Of a stretch of DNA of 64,000 nt, positions 9,514 through 19,080 are shown piece after piece; position 1 is the stretch's first letter, and every line of letters begins with the position of its first letter. The DNA is from Microvirga ossetica. Lineage in GTDB: Bacteria; Pseudomonadota; Alphaproteobacteria; Rhizobiales; Beijerinckiaceae. The notes under the pieces are model-generated. The model was not told where the DNA came from, made no database searches, and was given only the letters and a program-made list of their open reading frames with translations. The stretch is taken from positions 5,779,141 to 5,843,140 of the forward strand of contig NZ_CP016616.1 of assembly GCF_002741015.1 (NCBI RefSeq), written 5' to 3'. Made by a program: the position numbers and the translations under genes.

Positions 9514-10680
9514 ATGACCCGCTCTCTCACGATTCTCGGCGCCACAGGCTCGATCGGCCGCTCGACGGCCGACGTCGTCCTGGCCCACCGGGGCGAACTC
9601 CGCGTCGAGGCTGTCGTCGGAGGACACGATGCTGCCGGCCTGGCCCAGGTCGCCCGGCGCCTTGGGGCGAAGTTCGCAGCCCTCGCAGATGAGCGCGGAG
9701 GCGGAACTCTCAGAGACGCATTGTCCGGCACCGGGATCGCGAGCGGGGCAGGCCAATCCGCCGTGCTCGAAGCGGTCGGGCGCGAGGCCGATGTCGTCCT
9801 TGCCGCGATCAGCGGGACCGCCGGTCTAGCCCCCACTCACGCAGCCCTGAAGCCGGGCAGGCGGATTGCCCTGGCCAACAAGGAGAGCCTTGTCTGCGCC
9901 GGCTCCGCCTTCATGGCCGATGCCCGCCGCCTCGGGGTCGAGATCATGCCGGTGGATTCCGAGCACAATGCCTTGGACCATGCTCTTGCGGCCGGCTCGA
10001 ACCGCGATGTGGAAAAAGCGGTGATCACCGCATCAGGTGGCCCGTTTCGCACATGGACGAAAGAGCGCATCGCGATGGCCGATGCCAGGGAGGCTTCGGC
10101 TCATCCGGTCTGGTCCATGGGCTCCAAGATCAACATCGACTCGGCCACCCTGATGAACAAGGGCCTCGAACTCATCGAGGCTCACTACCTGTTCGATCTC
10201 GAGGCGGAGCGCCTGGACGTTCTGGTCCATCCCGAGGCCATCGTTCACGGGCTGGTGCAATGGTGCGACGGTGCCGTCACCGCCGGCCTAGCCCTGCCGG
10301 ACATGAAGGTACCCATCGCCAACGCCCTGCGTCATCGGGAACGGCTGCGGATGGACCTGCCGCGTCTCGATCTTGCCGCGATTGGCCGTTTAAGCTTCGA
10401 CCGGCCTGACGAGGAACGATTTCCGTGCCTATCTCTGGCCAAGGCCGCGCTGCAGGCAGGCGGTGCTATGCCGACCGTCCTGAACGCCGCCAACGAGATC
10501 GCCGTCGAGGCCTACATGGCTGGTCACATCCGTTTTTACGATATTTCAGAATTGGTTGAGAGCGTCTGCTCCACCTTTTCGGGAAGACGACTTTTGGCAC
10601 CTGCCGCCGTTGCGGACGCCCTGGAGATCGACCGGGAGACACGGGTAGCGGCACGGAGCCTCATACCTGCCCATGCTTGA
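9514..10680 (+). CDS. dxr: 1-deoxy-D-xylulose 5-phosphate reductoisomerase
   Basis: Converts deoxyxylulose phosphate to methylerythritol phosphate with NADPH, the committed step of the non-mevalonate isoprenoid pathway. The N terminus holds the NADPH-binding loop GATGSIGRST. The conserved NKESLVCAG, VDSEHNA and SGGPFR segments carry metal- and substrate-binding residues, and MNKGLE(L/I)IEA is also present. The length of 388 is usual. It lies within the frr-uppS-cdsA-dxr-rseP run and supplies the same pathway as the ispDF gene at 56-57 kb. Confidence 0.97.
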   Translation: MTRSLTILGATGSIGRSTADVVLAHRGELRVEAVVGGHDAAGLAQVARRLGAKFAALADERGGGTLRDALSGTGIASGAGQSAVLEAVGREADVVLAAISGTAGLAPTHAALKPGRRIALANKESLVCAGSAFMADARRLGVEIMPVDSEHNALDHALAAGSNRDVEKAVITASGGPFRTWTKERIAMADAREASAHPVWSMGSKINIDSATLMNKGLELIEAHYLFDLEAERLDVLVHPEAIVHGLVQWCDGAVTAGLALPDMKVPIANALRHRERLRMDLPRLDLAAIGRLSFDRPDEERFPCLSLAKAALQAGGAMPTVLNAANEIAVEAYMAGHIRFYDISELVESVCSTFSGRRLLAPAAVADALEIDRETRVAARSLIPAHA

Positions 10681-10717
10681 GACAACGCAGCTCTGACCGA
10701 GCGCGAAAGGGACGAAG

Positions 10718-11881
10718 ATGGAATTTTTCACCATGATCAGCGGGGCGACAGGGTCTCTGTTCCTGACCCTGATCTCATTCCTTGTGGTGCTCACGGTGGT
10801 CGTGTTCATCCACGAGTTCGGCCATTTCTGGGTCGGGCGCCTCTGCGGTGTCGGCGTTACCGCTTTCTCCATCGGATTCGGGCGCGAGCTGGTCGGCTGG
10901 ACCGATAAAAAGGGCACCCGCTGGAAGATCTCGGCGATTCCGCTTGGCGGCTATGTCAAGTTCGTGGGCGACCTCAACGCCGCCAGCGTGCCCGACCAGG
11001 ACCAGCTCGACCGGATGCCCCTGGATCAGAGGGCGATCAGTTTTCCCCATCAGAATGTGGCCAAGCGTGCAGCCATCGTCGCTGCGGGCCCGATCGCCAA
11101 TTTCATCCTGGCAATCGCCATCTTCGCCGGCTTCAACTACTTCAACGGACGGCAAGTCCTGGAGCCTCGGATCGAGGCGGTTCAGGCCGGCAGCGCCGCC
11201 GAGAAGGCCGGTTTCCAGCCCAAGGATCTGATCCTGACGGTCGACGGACGGCAGATCCAGACCTTTGCCGACATGCAGCTCATCGTGAGCTCAAGCGCAG
11301 GCGAACCCCTGAATTTTACGGTCGAGCGTAGCGGCGAAACTGTTGCCCTAACGGCAATTCCCAACTTCGTGGAGCGGACCAGCCCCTTCGGCAAGCAGCG
11401 CATCGGCCTTCTCGGTGTCGAGGCGTCCAGGGACCCCTCGGCGATCAAACGCCTGACCTATACCCCCTGGGGAGCGCTCAAGGCGGCGGTGGTGGAGACC
11501 TGGAATCTGGTCGATCGAACCCTCAACTTCATCCGCCGCCTCGTGCTGGGATGGGAATCGGCCGACCAGCTCTCCGGGCCTATCGGAATCGCCCGCGCCT
11601 CCGGGACCGCCTTCGACTTGGGTGGGGTCTACAGTCTCGTCAGCCTGATCGGCTTCATGTCCGTCTCGATAGGCCTCATTAACCTTTTTCCCATTCCGCT
11701 GCTGGATGGCGGCCATCTTCTGTTCTATGCCATTGAAGCGGTTCGCGGACGTCCTCTGAGCGAGAAAGCACAGGAAATCGGCTTCAGAATCGGGTTTGCC
11801 CTGGTGGCGATGCTCATGCTTTTCGCCACTTGGAATGACCTCGTTCACCTTGGCAGTAGTTTCCTAGCGCAGGGATCGTGA
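10718..11881 (+). CDS. rseP: RseP-type site-2 zinc metalloprotease
   Basis: Inner-membrane protease that cuts within transmembrane helices, classically of anti-sigma factors in the envelope stress response. The zinc motif HEFGH (His32, Glu33, His36) lies in the first membrane segment, and the third zinc ligand region is the C-terminal LFPIPLLDGGH. One PDZ domain sits between them at roughly residues 140-220 (EKAGFQPKDLILTVDGR). At 387 residues it is somewhat shorter than the 450-residue, two-PDZ enzyme of E. coli. It lies directly upstream of bamA, as in most proteobacteria. Confidence 0.95.
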   Translation: MEFFTMISGATGSLFLTLISFLVVLTVVVFIHEFGHFWVGRLCGVGVTAFSIGFGRELVGWTDKKGTRWKISAIPLGGYVKFVGDLNAASVPDQDQLDRMPLDQRAISFPHQNVAKRAAIVAAGPIANFILAIAIFAGFNYFNGRQVLEPRIEAVQAGSAAEKAGFQPKDLILTVDGRQIQTFADMQLIVSSSAGEPLNFTVERSGETVALTAIPNFVERTSPFGKQRIGLLGVEASRDPSAIKRLTYTPWGALKAAVVETWNLVDRTLNFIRRLVLGWESADQLSGPIGIARASGTAFDLGGVYSLVSLIGFMSVSIGLINLFPIPLLDGGHLLFYAIEAVRGRPLSEKAQEIGFRIGFALVAMLMLFATWNDLVHLGSSFLAQGS

Positions 11882-12047
11882 CAAGGACGCCACGCCCTTT
11901 AAAAATTGGTACTCTGTTGTGGATGTGCCGTTTGCAATGACGGCGAAAGTTTGTACAAGCGTCCACATGGATAAGGTTGGCGGCACTCGTCTCCAACCTG
12001 CGGGGCCTTCCTCGCTAAGGACAGAAGATAAAGAAACGGGCCAGTTG

Positions 12048-14432
12048 ATGATGTCGACGACCACGCCTCGCCGGAAAATGCCGGCCACCACCGCCATTAT
12101 CGCGATCAGCGCGCTGATGGCAGGGATGACCGCCGCGGACAGCGCCTTCGCGCAGCAGGCGGCCCCGGGGAATCGCCGCGTTTCGGCTGCACAGGGTCCC
12201 GTCGTCAACCGCGTCGTGCTCGAGGGAAATAAGAGGGTCGAAAAGGCCCTCATCGAAGACCAGCTGCAGGCCCGCGCCCGCGCTCCCTATAACCAGGCAG
12301 CCGTGGATGCCGACGTCCAGAGGATCCTCGAGGTCTACCGCCGTTCCGGACGCGGCCTTGCCTCGGTGACTCCGCGCATCGTCGATCTGCCCAACGGCAC
12401 GGTCGACGTGGTCTACACCATCAACGAGGGTGACAAGACCGGCGTGAAGGAAATCCGCTTCGTCGGCAACAACCAGGTTTCGTCGAGCCGCCTGCGCGGC
12501 ATCATACAGACGACCGAGACGAACCTCCTGAGCTTCCTCAAGAGCACCGATGTCTACGATCCCGATCGGCTTTCGAACGATCTGGACCTGATCCGCCGCT
12601 ACTACCTGAAGAACGGCTATGCCGACTTCAGGATCGTTTCGAACGATGTTCAGTTCGACCCCAATGCCGGCGGCTACGTGATCACCATCGCCGTCGAAGA
12701 GGGCGAGCAGTACCGGATCGGCAATGTGAGCGTCGATTCCCGGCTGCCTGGCGTCGATGCCGAGACCGTCCGCAGGGACGTCTCGACCTCTGCCGGTTCC
12801 ATCTACAACGCGGACGCCGTCGAGAAGTCGGTCCAGGCGCTCACCATCAGCGTCGGCCGCCAGGGCAACCCCTTCGCCCTGGTGCGTCCGGTCGGCACCC
12901 GCGATCCCGCGACCCGCACGGTCAACATCGGCTACGTGATCGAGGAAGGCCCTCGGATCTACGTCGAACGCATCAATGTGCGCGGCAACAGCCGTACCCG
13001 CGACTACGTGATCCGTCGCGAGTTCGAGCTCGGCGAGGGCGACGCCTACAACCAGGTGCTCGTCAACCGTGCCGAGCGCCGCCTGAACAGCCTCGGCTAC
13101 TTCAAGCGCGTCCGCATCTCCAACGAGCCGGGCTCCTCGGCCGACCGCGTGATCGTGAACGTGGATGTGGAGGATCAGTCCACGGGTTCGTTCGCGATTT
13201 CGGGCGGCTACTCGACGGCCGACGGCTTCATCGGCGAAGTCTCGGTCACCGAGACCAACTTCCTGGGTCGCGGCCAGTTCGTCCGTCTCGCCGGCCAGCT
13301 CGGCCAACGCGCCTACGGCGTCGACTTCTCCTTCACCGAGCCGTACTTCCTCGGCTACCGGATGTCGGCGGGTATCGACCTGTTCTCCAAGTTCAGCGAC
13401 CAGACCCGGTATTCCCGTTACGAGAACCGGATGACCGGCGGTACGCTGCGCCTCGGCCTTCCGATGACGGAAGAGTTCACGGTCACGGCCCGCTACTCGC
13501 TGTACCAGCAGAATCTCACCATCCCGAACGACGTCGACCAGCCGTTCAACGACTGCTCGGCGCCGATCCCAGGCTATACCCTGCTCAACGCCAACAACAC
13601 GCCGAACCGTGCGTTCTGCGAAGGCAATGGCGAGGCCTCGCTGGCCATCAAGGAATCGCAGGGCGACACGCTCACGTCGCTCGCCGGCCTGACCTTCAAC
13701 TACAACACGCTCGATAGCATTCGCGAGCCGCGCAACGGCTTCTATGCCGAAGTGAAGACGGACTTCGCCGGCCTCGGCGGTGACTCCCGTTACTTCCGCG
13801 TCACCGGCGATGCCCGGTACTATCGCGAGCTGTTCGAGGATGTCGTCGGTATCGCCCGAATCCAGGGTGGCCATATCATGGGCTTCGAAAGCGGAGACGA
13901 CGGTGGCGATAACGGCGATCTGCGCATCGTCGACCACTTCTTCATGGGACCGTCTCTCGTTCGCGGCTTCGCCCCGAACGGCATCGGCCCGCGCGACATC
14001 TCGAGCCTCGACAGCCGTGCGAACGCAGTTGGCGGCACCACGTATTTCGGCGGTACGCTCGAAGTGCAGTTCCCGATCTGGGGTCTGCCGCGTGAGCTGG
14101 GCCTGAAGGGCGCCATCTTCGCCGATGCCGGTACACTCTACGGCTACGACGGCCCGACCACGTTCGGCGTGAGTGGCGGCAGCATCCTCGATCCGATCAG
14201 TGGTTGCGTGCAGAACCCGAACGAGCCGCAGAACTGCATCAACGTGCTCGACAGCAAGATGATCCGGTCCTCGATCGGCGCCTCCATCCTGTGGTCCTCG
14301 CCCCTCGGCCCGATCCGCTTCGACTACGCGTATGCTCTCTCGAAGGAAGAGGGCGTTCCTCTGGCGAACGGCGTCAAGATCGGTGCAGATCAGACTCAGG
14401 CGTTCCGCTTCACGGGCGGCACACGCTTCTAA
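12048..14432 (+). CDS. bamA: Outer membrane protein assembly factor BamA
   Basis: Outer-membrane insertase for beta-barrel proteins. The chosen start ([15 protein letters not shown]) gives a clean Sec signal peptide ending near SAFAQQA. Repeated POTRA domains fill roughly residues 45-390, followed by a 16-strand barrel that carries the conserved VRGF loop motif (LVRGFAPNG) and ends in phenylalanine, as needed for barrel recognition. The length from this start is 794. The frame is open 43 codons further upstream, but that stretch (MDVPFAMTAK...) is not signal-peptide-like. It sits between rseP and lpxD. Confidence 0.95.
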   Translation: MMSTTTPRRKMPATTAIIAISALMAGMTAADSAFAQQAAPGNRRVSAAQGPVVNRVVLEGNKRVEKALIEDQLQARARAPYNQAAVDADVQRILEVYRRSGRGLASVTPRIVDLPNGTVDVVYTINEGDKTGVKEIRFVGNNQVSSSRLRGIIQTTETNLLSFLKSTDVYDPDRLSNDLDLIRRYYLKNGYADFRIVSNDVQFDPNAGGYVITIAVEEGEQYRIGNVSVDSRLPGVDAETVRRDVSTSAGSIYNADAVEKSVQALTISVGRQGNPFALVRPVGTRDPATRTVNIGYVIEEGPRIYVERINVRGNSRTRDYVIRREFELGEGDAYNQVLVNRAERRLNSLGYFKRVRISNEPGSSADRVIVNVDVEDQSTGSFAISGGYSTADGFIGEVSVTETNFLGRGQFVRLAGQLGQRAYGVDFSFTEPYFLGYRMSAGIDLFSKFSDQTRYSRYENRMTGGTLRLGLPMTEEFTVTARYSLYQQNLTIPNDVDQPFNDCSAPIPGYTLLNANNTPNRAFCEGNGEASLAIKESQGDTLTSLAGLTFNYNTLDSIREPRNGFYAEVKTDFAGLGGDSRYFRVTGDARYYRELFEDVVGIARIQGGHIMGFESGDDGGDNGDLRIVDHFFMGPSLVRGFAPNGIGPRDISSLDSRANAVGGTTYFGGTLEVQFPIWGLPRELGLKGAIFADAGTLYGYDGPTTFGVSGGSILDPISGCVQNPNEPQNCINVLDSKMIRSSIGASILWSSPLGPIRFDYAYALSKEEGVPLANGVKIGADQTQAFRFTGGTRF

Positions 14433-14437
14433 TCGGG

Positions 14438-14459
14438 GAGGGCGCCTACCGGCGCCCTC
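14438..14459 (+). terminator. Hairpin terminator after bamA
   Basis: GAGGGCGCC and GGCGCCCTC form a perfect 9-bp stem with a TACC loop just after the bamA stop. It is followed by the moderately T-rich ACTTATTCTTC. Termination may be partial because lpxD begins at once. Confidence 0.7.
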
Positions 14460-14470
14460 ACTTATTCTTC

Positions 14471-15535
14471 ATGACAGAATCCAATTTCTTTCCGCAAAGC
14501 CAGACGTTAACTTTACGTCAGGTGGCGGAGATGGCGAATGCAGCGCTCCCCGACGGTATCGACGGGGAGCTTTTGCTTCGTGGCGTCGCTCCCCTTGAGA
14601 GCGCAGGCCCGGGCGATCTCGCCTATATGGACAATCCCGCCTACGGGAGCGCATTGGCAGCCACTCGCGCCGCCGCCTGCCTGGTCACGCCGCGCTTTGC
14701 CGCCAAGGTGCCCGCCCATACGGTGGCGATCGTTACCCCGCTGGCCTATCGCGTCTTCGCGCAGGTGCTGGGCCTCTTGTTCCCATCTGCGCTGCGGCCG
14801 GAATCCTCCTTCGCCGCGGCGGGAATCTCACCGGGCTCCTTCGTCCATCCCTCGGCCCGGCTGGAACACGGGGTCCGGGTCGATCCCGGCGCCGTCATCG
14901 GTCCGCATGCGGAAATCGGATCCGGCACCCTGATCGGGGCCCATGCGGTGATCGGTCCTCAGGTGAAGATCGGACGGGACTGCTCGATTGCCGCCAACGT
15001 GACCGTTTCCCACGCCTTCATCGGCAATCGGGTCATCCTCCATCCCGGCGTGCGCATCGGCCAGGACGGCTTCGGCTTCGCCATGGGACCGCAGGGGCAT
15101 CTGAAGGTGCCCCAGGTCGGGCGAGTGATTATCCAGGACGACGTGGAGATCGGCGCCAACACCACCGTCGACCGCGGCGCGAGCCGGGATACGGTGATCG
15201 GCGAGGGGACGAAGATCGATAACCTAGTCCAGATCGCGCACAACGTGGTGATCGGGCGGCATTGCGTCATCGTCGCCCAGGTCGGCATTGCCGGTTCCAC
15301 GACCGTCGAGGACTACGCCGCTATCGGCGGCCAGGTTGCCGTGAAGGGCCATGTGCGGATCGGCATGGGCGCCCAGATCGCCGCAACCAGCGGTGTCAAC
15401 GGGGATGTTCCGGCAGGGGCACGGTGGGGCGGCATCCCGGCACGCCCGATGCGCGAATGGTTCCGTGAGATCACGGCTCTGAAAAAGCTTGCATCCGGAG
15501 ACAATTCCGCCAAAGACGACGACGCGTCTTCGTAA
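14471..15535 (+). CDS. lpxD: UDP-3-O-acylglucosamine N-acyltransferase LpxD
   Basis: Third step of lipid A synthesis: adds an acyl chain to the 2-amino group of UDP-3-O-acyl-glucosamine. The N-terminal uridine-binding domain is followed from about residue 120 by many left-handed beta-helix hexapeptide repeats (for example [18 protein letters not shown]). The catalytic histidine region is QIAHNVVIG. 354 residues. The start MTESNFF has no clear Shine-Dalgarno, so translation may rely on the leader. It is followed by fabZ, lpxA, lpxI and lpxB in close order. Confidence 0.95.
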   Translation: MTESNFFPQSQTLTLRQVAEMANAALPDGIDGELLLRGVAPLESAGPGDLAYMDNPAYGSALAATRAAACLVTPRFAAKVPAHTVAIVTPLAYRVFAQVLGLLFPSALRPESSFAAAGISPGSFVHPSARLEHGVRVDPGAVIGPHAEIGSGTLIGAHAVIGPQVKIGRDCSIAANVTVSHAFIGNRVILHPGVRIGQDGFGFAMGPQGHLKVPQVGRVIIQDDVEIGANTTVDRGASRDTVIGEGTKIDNLVQIAHNVVIGRHCVIVAQVGIAGSTTVEDYAAIGGQVAVKGHVRIGMGAQIAATSGVNGDVPAGARWGGIPARPMREWFREITALKKLASGDNSAKDDDASS

Positions 15536-15575
15536 CGTTCGTTGAAGGCATCCACTATCGTCCGGAGTTCAAGCC

Positions 15576-16040
15576 ATGTCCGAAGCGCCCAACACGCTTC
15601 AAACCGCCGATATTATGGAGATTCTGGAGCTCCTGCCGCACCGGTATCCCTTCCTCCTGGTCGACAAGATCATCGAGATCGACGGGGACAAGTCCTGCAT
15701 CGGCATCAAGAACGTCACCTTCAATGAGCCACAATTCAGCGGCCATTTTCCCTCCCGTCCGATCTTCCCGGGCGTTTTCCTGATCGAGGCGATGGCTCAG
15801 ACGGCGGGAGCCATCTGCGTCAAGGCGAAGATAGCCGAGCAGGCCAAGCCAAAGCAGGTGTTCTTCATGACCATCGACAAGGTGAAGTTCCGCAAGCCTG
15901 TCGAGCCGGGCGACCGGGTCGAGTTCCACATGCGCAAGCTGAACAACCGCCGCAACATGTGGTGGTACAAGGGCGAAGCGAAGGTCGACGGCAAGATCGT
16001 CTGCGAGGCCGAGGTCAGTGCCATGCTGGTGCTCGAATAA
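15576..16040 (+). CDS. fabZ: 3-hydroxyacyl-ACP dehydratase FabZ
   Basis: Dehydrates 3-hydroxyacyl-ACP in fatty acid elongation and competes with LpxA for the same hydroxyacyl-ACP pool. It is a hot-dog fold protein of 154 residues. HRYPFLLVD is at residues 22-30, and the catalytic [11 protein letters not shown] (His57) and IEAMAQ (Glu71) are both present. Its stop codon shares one base with the lpxA start (TAATG), which implies coupled translation. This fabZ position inside the lpx cluster is conserved in proteobacteria. Confidence 0.97.
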   Translation: MSEAPNTLQTADIMEILELLPHRYPFLLVDKIIEIDGDKSCIGIKNVTFNEPQFSGHFPSRPIFPGVFLIEAMAQTAGAICVKAKIAEQAKPKQVFFMTIDKVKFRKPVEPGDRVEFHMRKLNNRRNMWWYKGEAKVDGKIVCEAEVSAMLVLE

Positions 16041-16849
16041 TGGAAACCGTAATTCATCCGACCGCCGTCATCGAGGACGGTGCGAAGATCGGCGCCGGCG
16101 CAAAGATCGGCCCGTTCTGCACGATCGGTCCCGAGGTCGAGCTCGGCGAGGGCTGCCAGCTCCTCAGCCATGTGGCTCTGGCCGGACGCACGAAGATCGG
16201 CCCCCGGACGCGCATCTTCCCCTTCGCCTCGATCGGCCACATCCCGCAGGATCTCAAATACAAGGGCGAGTCGTCGACCCTCGAGATCGGTTCCGATTGC
16301 ATGATCCGCGAAGGCGTGACCATGAATCCCGGCACCGAGGGCGGCGGTCTGCGCACGATCATCGGCGACCGCTGCGCCTTCCTGGCCAATTCCCATGTGG
16401 GCCACGACACGAAGGTCGGCAACGACTGCATCCTGTCCAACAACGTGATGCTGGCAGGCCATGTCACGGTGGGCGATTTCGTGATCTTCGGCGGCGGCTC
16501 GGCCGTGATCCAATATGCACGCGTCGGCTCACACGCCTTCGTCGGCGGCATGTCGGGACTGGAGAACGATCTCATCCCCTATGGCATGGCCATGGGCAAC
16601 AGGGCGCATCTCGCCGGCCTCAACATCATTGGGTTGCGCCGGCGCGGCTTCACCCGCGAGCAGATCCACGACATCCGCCGCGCCTATCGCCTGCTCTTTG
16701 CGGATGAGGGCACGTTGTCCGAGCGTGTCGAAGACGTCGCCGGCGAGTTCGACGATCATCCCTTCGTGCACGAGATCCTCGACTTCATCCGTGAGGGCAA
16801 GGATCGCGCCATCTGCACGCCGCGGGACCCGGTCAATTCGGTCGCCTGA
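16040..16849 (+). CDS. lpxA: UDP-N-acetylglucosamine O-acyltransferase LpxA
   Basis: First step of lipid A synthesis: transfers a hydroxyacyl chain from ACP to UDP-GlcNAc. It is a homotrimer built of a left-handed beta helix; hexapeptide repeats run from residue 1 (IHPTAVIEDGAKIG) to about 190. The catalytic histidine sits in ANSHVGHDTKVG. An alpha-helical C terminus begins near GLRRRGFTREQI. 269 residues. It is joined end to start with fabZ upstream and lpxI downstream by one-base overlaps. Confidence 0.97.
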   Translation: METVIHPTAVIEDGAKIGAGAKIGPFCTIGPEVELGEGCQLLSHVALAGRTKIGPRTRIFPFASIGHIPQDLKYKGESSTLEIGSDCMIREGVTMNPGTEGGGLRTIIGDRCAFLANSHVGHDTKVGNDCILSNNVMLAGHVTVGDFVIFGGGSAVIQYARVGSHAFVGGMSGLENDLIPYGMAMGNRAHLAGLNIIGLRRRGFTREQIHDIRRAYRLLFADEGTLSERVEDVAGEFDDHPFVHEILDFIREGKDRAICTPRDPVNSVA

Positions 16850-17712
16850 TGCCCGCAGGCCCAATCGCGATTCTCGCCGGGGCCGGGCAGCTTCCCATCC
16901 AACTCGTGAACCATCTCGAGCGGACGGGACAGGAGGTGCGTGTAATGGCGTTCCGCGGCTTCGCTGAGGCCGAGCTGCAGCGCCGCGCCCACGCCACCGT
17001 CGATCTTCTCGACCTCAAGACCATCACGAGCACCCTCGAAGGGTGGCGGCCGCAGGCCGTCTCCCTCGTCGGCGCCGTGCGCCGTCCCGGCTTCTCCGCG
17101 CTTCTTAGCGCCTATTCGCTGCTGCGGAACATGCAGGAGGTGAAGGAAGTCATCAGCCGCGGGGACGATCAGGTTCTTCGCGGGGCGGTGATGCTGCTCG
17201 AGGAGCGGGGGCACAGGGTCGTCGGCGCTCATGAGCTTGCCCCCGACCTCGTCGCGTCCCGCGCCCTGACCGGTGCGCTGCAGCCCGGCGCCGACGACTG
17301 GGACGCCATCGGCTTCGGCCTCGATCTTCTCGCATCCCTGTCCGCCTTCGATATCGGCCAGGGCGCCATCGTCGCTCACCGCCATGTCCTGGCGATCGAG
17401 GGGCCCGAGGGCACCGACAGGATGATGCGGCGGGTCAGGAAGATGCGGCAAGCCTGGTTCGGTCTGCGCCGTCGGGAAGAGGGCGGAGTGCTGATCAAGG
17501 CGGCCAAGCGTGGGCAGGATCTGCGCGTCGACATGCCGACAATCGGGCCGAAGACCGTGGTCGAAGCAGCCAGCGCAGGCCTGTCCGGGATCGCCATCGG
17601 CGCAGGCTCCACCTTCGTGCTGGAGCAGGACGAAACCCTGCGCACGGCCGACCGTCTGGGACTGTTTCTCACGACTGTCGACCTTCCCTGGATGGAGCGA
17701 CCTCTTGGCTGA
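16849..17712 (+). CDS. lpxI: UDP-2,3-diacylglucosamine pyrophosphatase LpxI
   Basis: Hydrolyses UDP-2,3-diacylglucosamine to lipid X, the step done by LpxH in gamma-proteobacteria. The 287-residue protein is a DUF1009 (LpxI) family member: an N-terminal Rossmann-like part with ILAGAGQLP, and a C-terminal catalytic domain with EGTDRMMRRV and the closing DMPTIGPKTVVEAA and GIAIGAGS segments. No LpxH is seen in the cluster, fitting the alphaproteobacterial pathway. It overlaps lpxA by one base and lpxB by 8 bp. Confidence 0.93.
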   Translation: MPAGPIAILAGAGQLPIQLVNHLERTGQEVRVMAFRGFAEAELQRRAHATVDLLDLKTITSTLEGWRPQAVSLVGAVRRPGFSALLSAYSLLRNMQEVKEVISRGDDQVLRGAVMLLEERGHRVVGAHELAPDLVASRALTGALQPGADDWDAIGFGLDLLASLSAFDIGQGAIVAHRHVLAIEGPEGTDRMMRRVRKMRQAWFGLRRREEGGVLIKAAKRGQDLRVDMPTIGPKTVVEAASAGLSGIAIGAGSTFVLEQDETLRTADRLGLFLTTVDLPWMERPLG

Positions 17713-18883
17713 CACAGAGCCGCTGACGATCTGGATCGTGTCGGGCGAGGAATCGGGCGACCAGCTCGGTGCCAAGCTGATGCGCTCGCTCAAGACGCGC
17801 CTCGGAGCCGACCGCGTGAGCTTCGGCGGCGTGGGCGGCCACGCGATGGCAAAGGAAGGCTTGGCCAGCCTGTTTCCGCTCGAAGAGATTTCGGTGATGG
17901 GATTTTCCGCCGTCATCGCGCGGCTGCCGTCGATCCTCAGGCACATCCGCTTCACCGCCGACGCCATCGTGAAGGCGAGGCCGGACATGCTCATCATCAT
18001 CGACAGTCCGGACTTCACCCACCGGGTCGCCAAGGCGGTCCGGCAACGCGCGCCGCAGATCGCCATCGTCGATTATGTCAGCCCCTCCGTCTGGGCCTGG
18101 CGGCCGGGCCGCGCTCCGAAGATGCGCGCCTATGTCGATCACCTTCTGGCCCTGCTGCCCTTCGAGCCGGAGGCACACAGGCGCCTCGGTGGTCCGCCGA
18201 CAACTTACGTCGGTCACCCGCTGATCGAGCGCCTCGACGAGATCCGACCGGTGCCCGGAGAGCGAGGGGGCAAGGACAACGGGCCGATCAGGCTTCTCGT
18301 CCTGCCCGGCAGCCGCCGCTCCGAGGTGAGCCGCCTGATGGAGCCGTTCGGCGCGGCTCTGGCGCTGCTGAAGGAGCGCTCGCCGCGATCTTTCGAGGTC
18401 ACGATTCCAGCGGTTTCCCATCTCGCGCAGGAGATCAGGACACAGGCCGAGGGCTGGAGCGTGAAGCCGCGGATCGTCGAGGGGGAGGCTGCCAAATGGA
18501 CGGCTTTCCGCGAGGCCGATGCCGCCCTTGCCGCGTCAGGGACCGTGACGCTTGAGCTCGGCCTCTCCGGCGTGCCGATGGTCGTCGCCTACCGGGTCTC
18601 GAAGATCGAGGAGGTCCTGAAATATCTCATCAAGGCACCCTCCATCGTCCTCACCAACCTGGTGCTCGGCGAGAACGTCATCCCGGAGCTGATCCAGTGG
18701 GATTGCACGCCCGAAAAGCTCGCTGATGCGCTCCTGCCGCTTCTGAGCGACACGCCCGAGCGCCAAAGACAGATCGAGGCTTTCCGCAGACTCGATGAGC
18801 TGATGAAGATTGGCAATGAGATGCCGAGCGAGCGGGCGGCGCGGGTCGTGGAAGATGTGCTCGGCTCGAAAGAACGCGTCTAA
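17705..18883 (+). CDS. lpxB: Lipid-A-disaccharide synthase LpxB
   Basis: Joins lipid X and UDP-2,3-diacylglucosamine into the lipid A disaccharide at the inner membrane. It is a GT-B fold glycosyltransferase; WIVSGEESGDQLGA at the N terminus, YVSPSVWAWRPGR in the middle and LPGSRRSEVSRL in the donor-binding half are diagnostic. No ATG lies near the conserved N terminus. The best start is TTG (then ADTEPLTIW), with GGAG about 8 bases upstream inside lpxI; this gives 392 residues. An ATG far upstream in the same frame lies in lpxI and is rejected. Confidence 0.92.
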   Translation: MADTEPLTIWIVSGEESGDQLGAKLMRSLKTRLGADRVSFGGVGGHAMAKEGLASLFPLEEISVMGFSAVIARLPSILRHIRFTADAIVKARPDMLIIIDSPDFTHRVAKAVRQRAPQIAIVDYVSPSVWAWRPGRAPKMRAYVDHLLALLPFEPEAHRRLGGPPTTYVGHPLIERLDEIRPVPGERGGKDNGPIRLLVLPGSRRSEVSRLMEPFGAALALLKERSPRSFEVTIPAVSHLAQEIRTQAEGWSVKPRIVEGEAAKWTAFREADAALAASGTVTLELGLSGVPMVVAYRVSKIEEVLKYLIKAPSIVLTNLVLGENVIPELIQWDCTPEKLADALLPLLSDTPERQRQIEAFRRLDELMKIGNEMPSERAARVVEDVLGSKERV

Positions 18884-18906
18884 AAGAGTCGCAGAGGTGG
18901 CACCAC

Positions 18907-18999
18907 CACGTCATCACCGGCCTTGTGCCGGTGATCCCGATGCGAAAGGCGCAGCGGTATTCCAATCGAGATGGCCAGCACAAGGCCGGCCATGACGCG
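18907..18999. repeat. Paired-palindrome repeat, family A copy 1
   Basis: Two hairpins lie side by side. The first is ATCACCGGC/GCCGGTGAT with a short loop. The second is ATGGCC/GGCCAT with an inner AGCACAAGGCC. They are bounded by CGTCAT on the left and ATGACG on the right, so the whole unit is also a long inverted repeat. It lies between the convergent ends of lpxB and gltA. Related copies are at 37.6, 40.7, 50.6 and 52.9 kb. Confidence 0.8.
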
Positions 19000-19033
19000 A
19001 TAAATGTCCCGATTGCGAGAACAATCGAAAGCA

Positions 19034-19057
19034 AAAAGGGGCCTTTCGGCCCCTTTT
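19034..19057 (-). terminator. Terminator of gltA
   Basis: AAAAGGGGCC and GGCCCCTTTT form a perfect 10-bp stem with a TTTC loop. On the minus strand it ends in a run of at least five T and lies about 24 bp after the gltA stop. It may also act on the plus strand for lpxB. Confidence 0.85.
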
Positions 19058-19080
19058 CAGTTCCAGCATGTCTGCGTCGC

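Noticed and set aside
12015..13937. Minus-strand frame of 640 codons opposite bamA, and a similar one opposite pyrG (35390-37684)
   Set aside because: Both are antisense to intact core genes and arise from third-position G/C bias.
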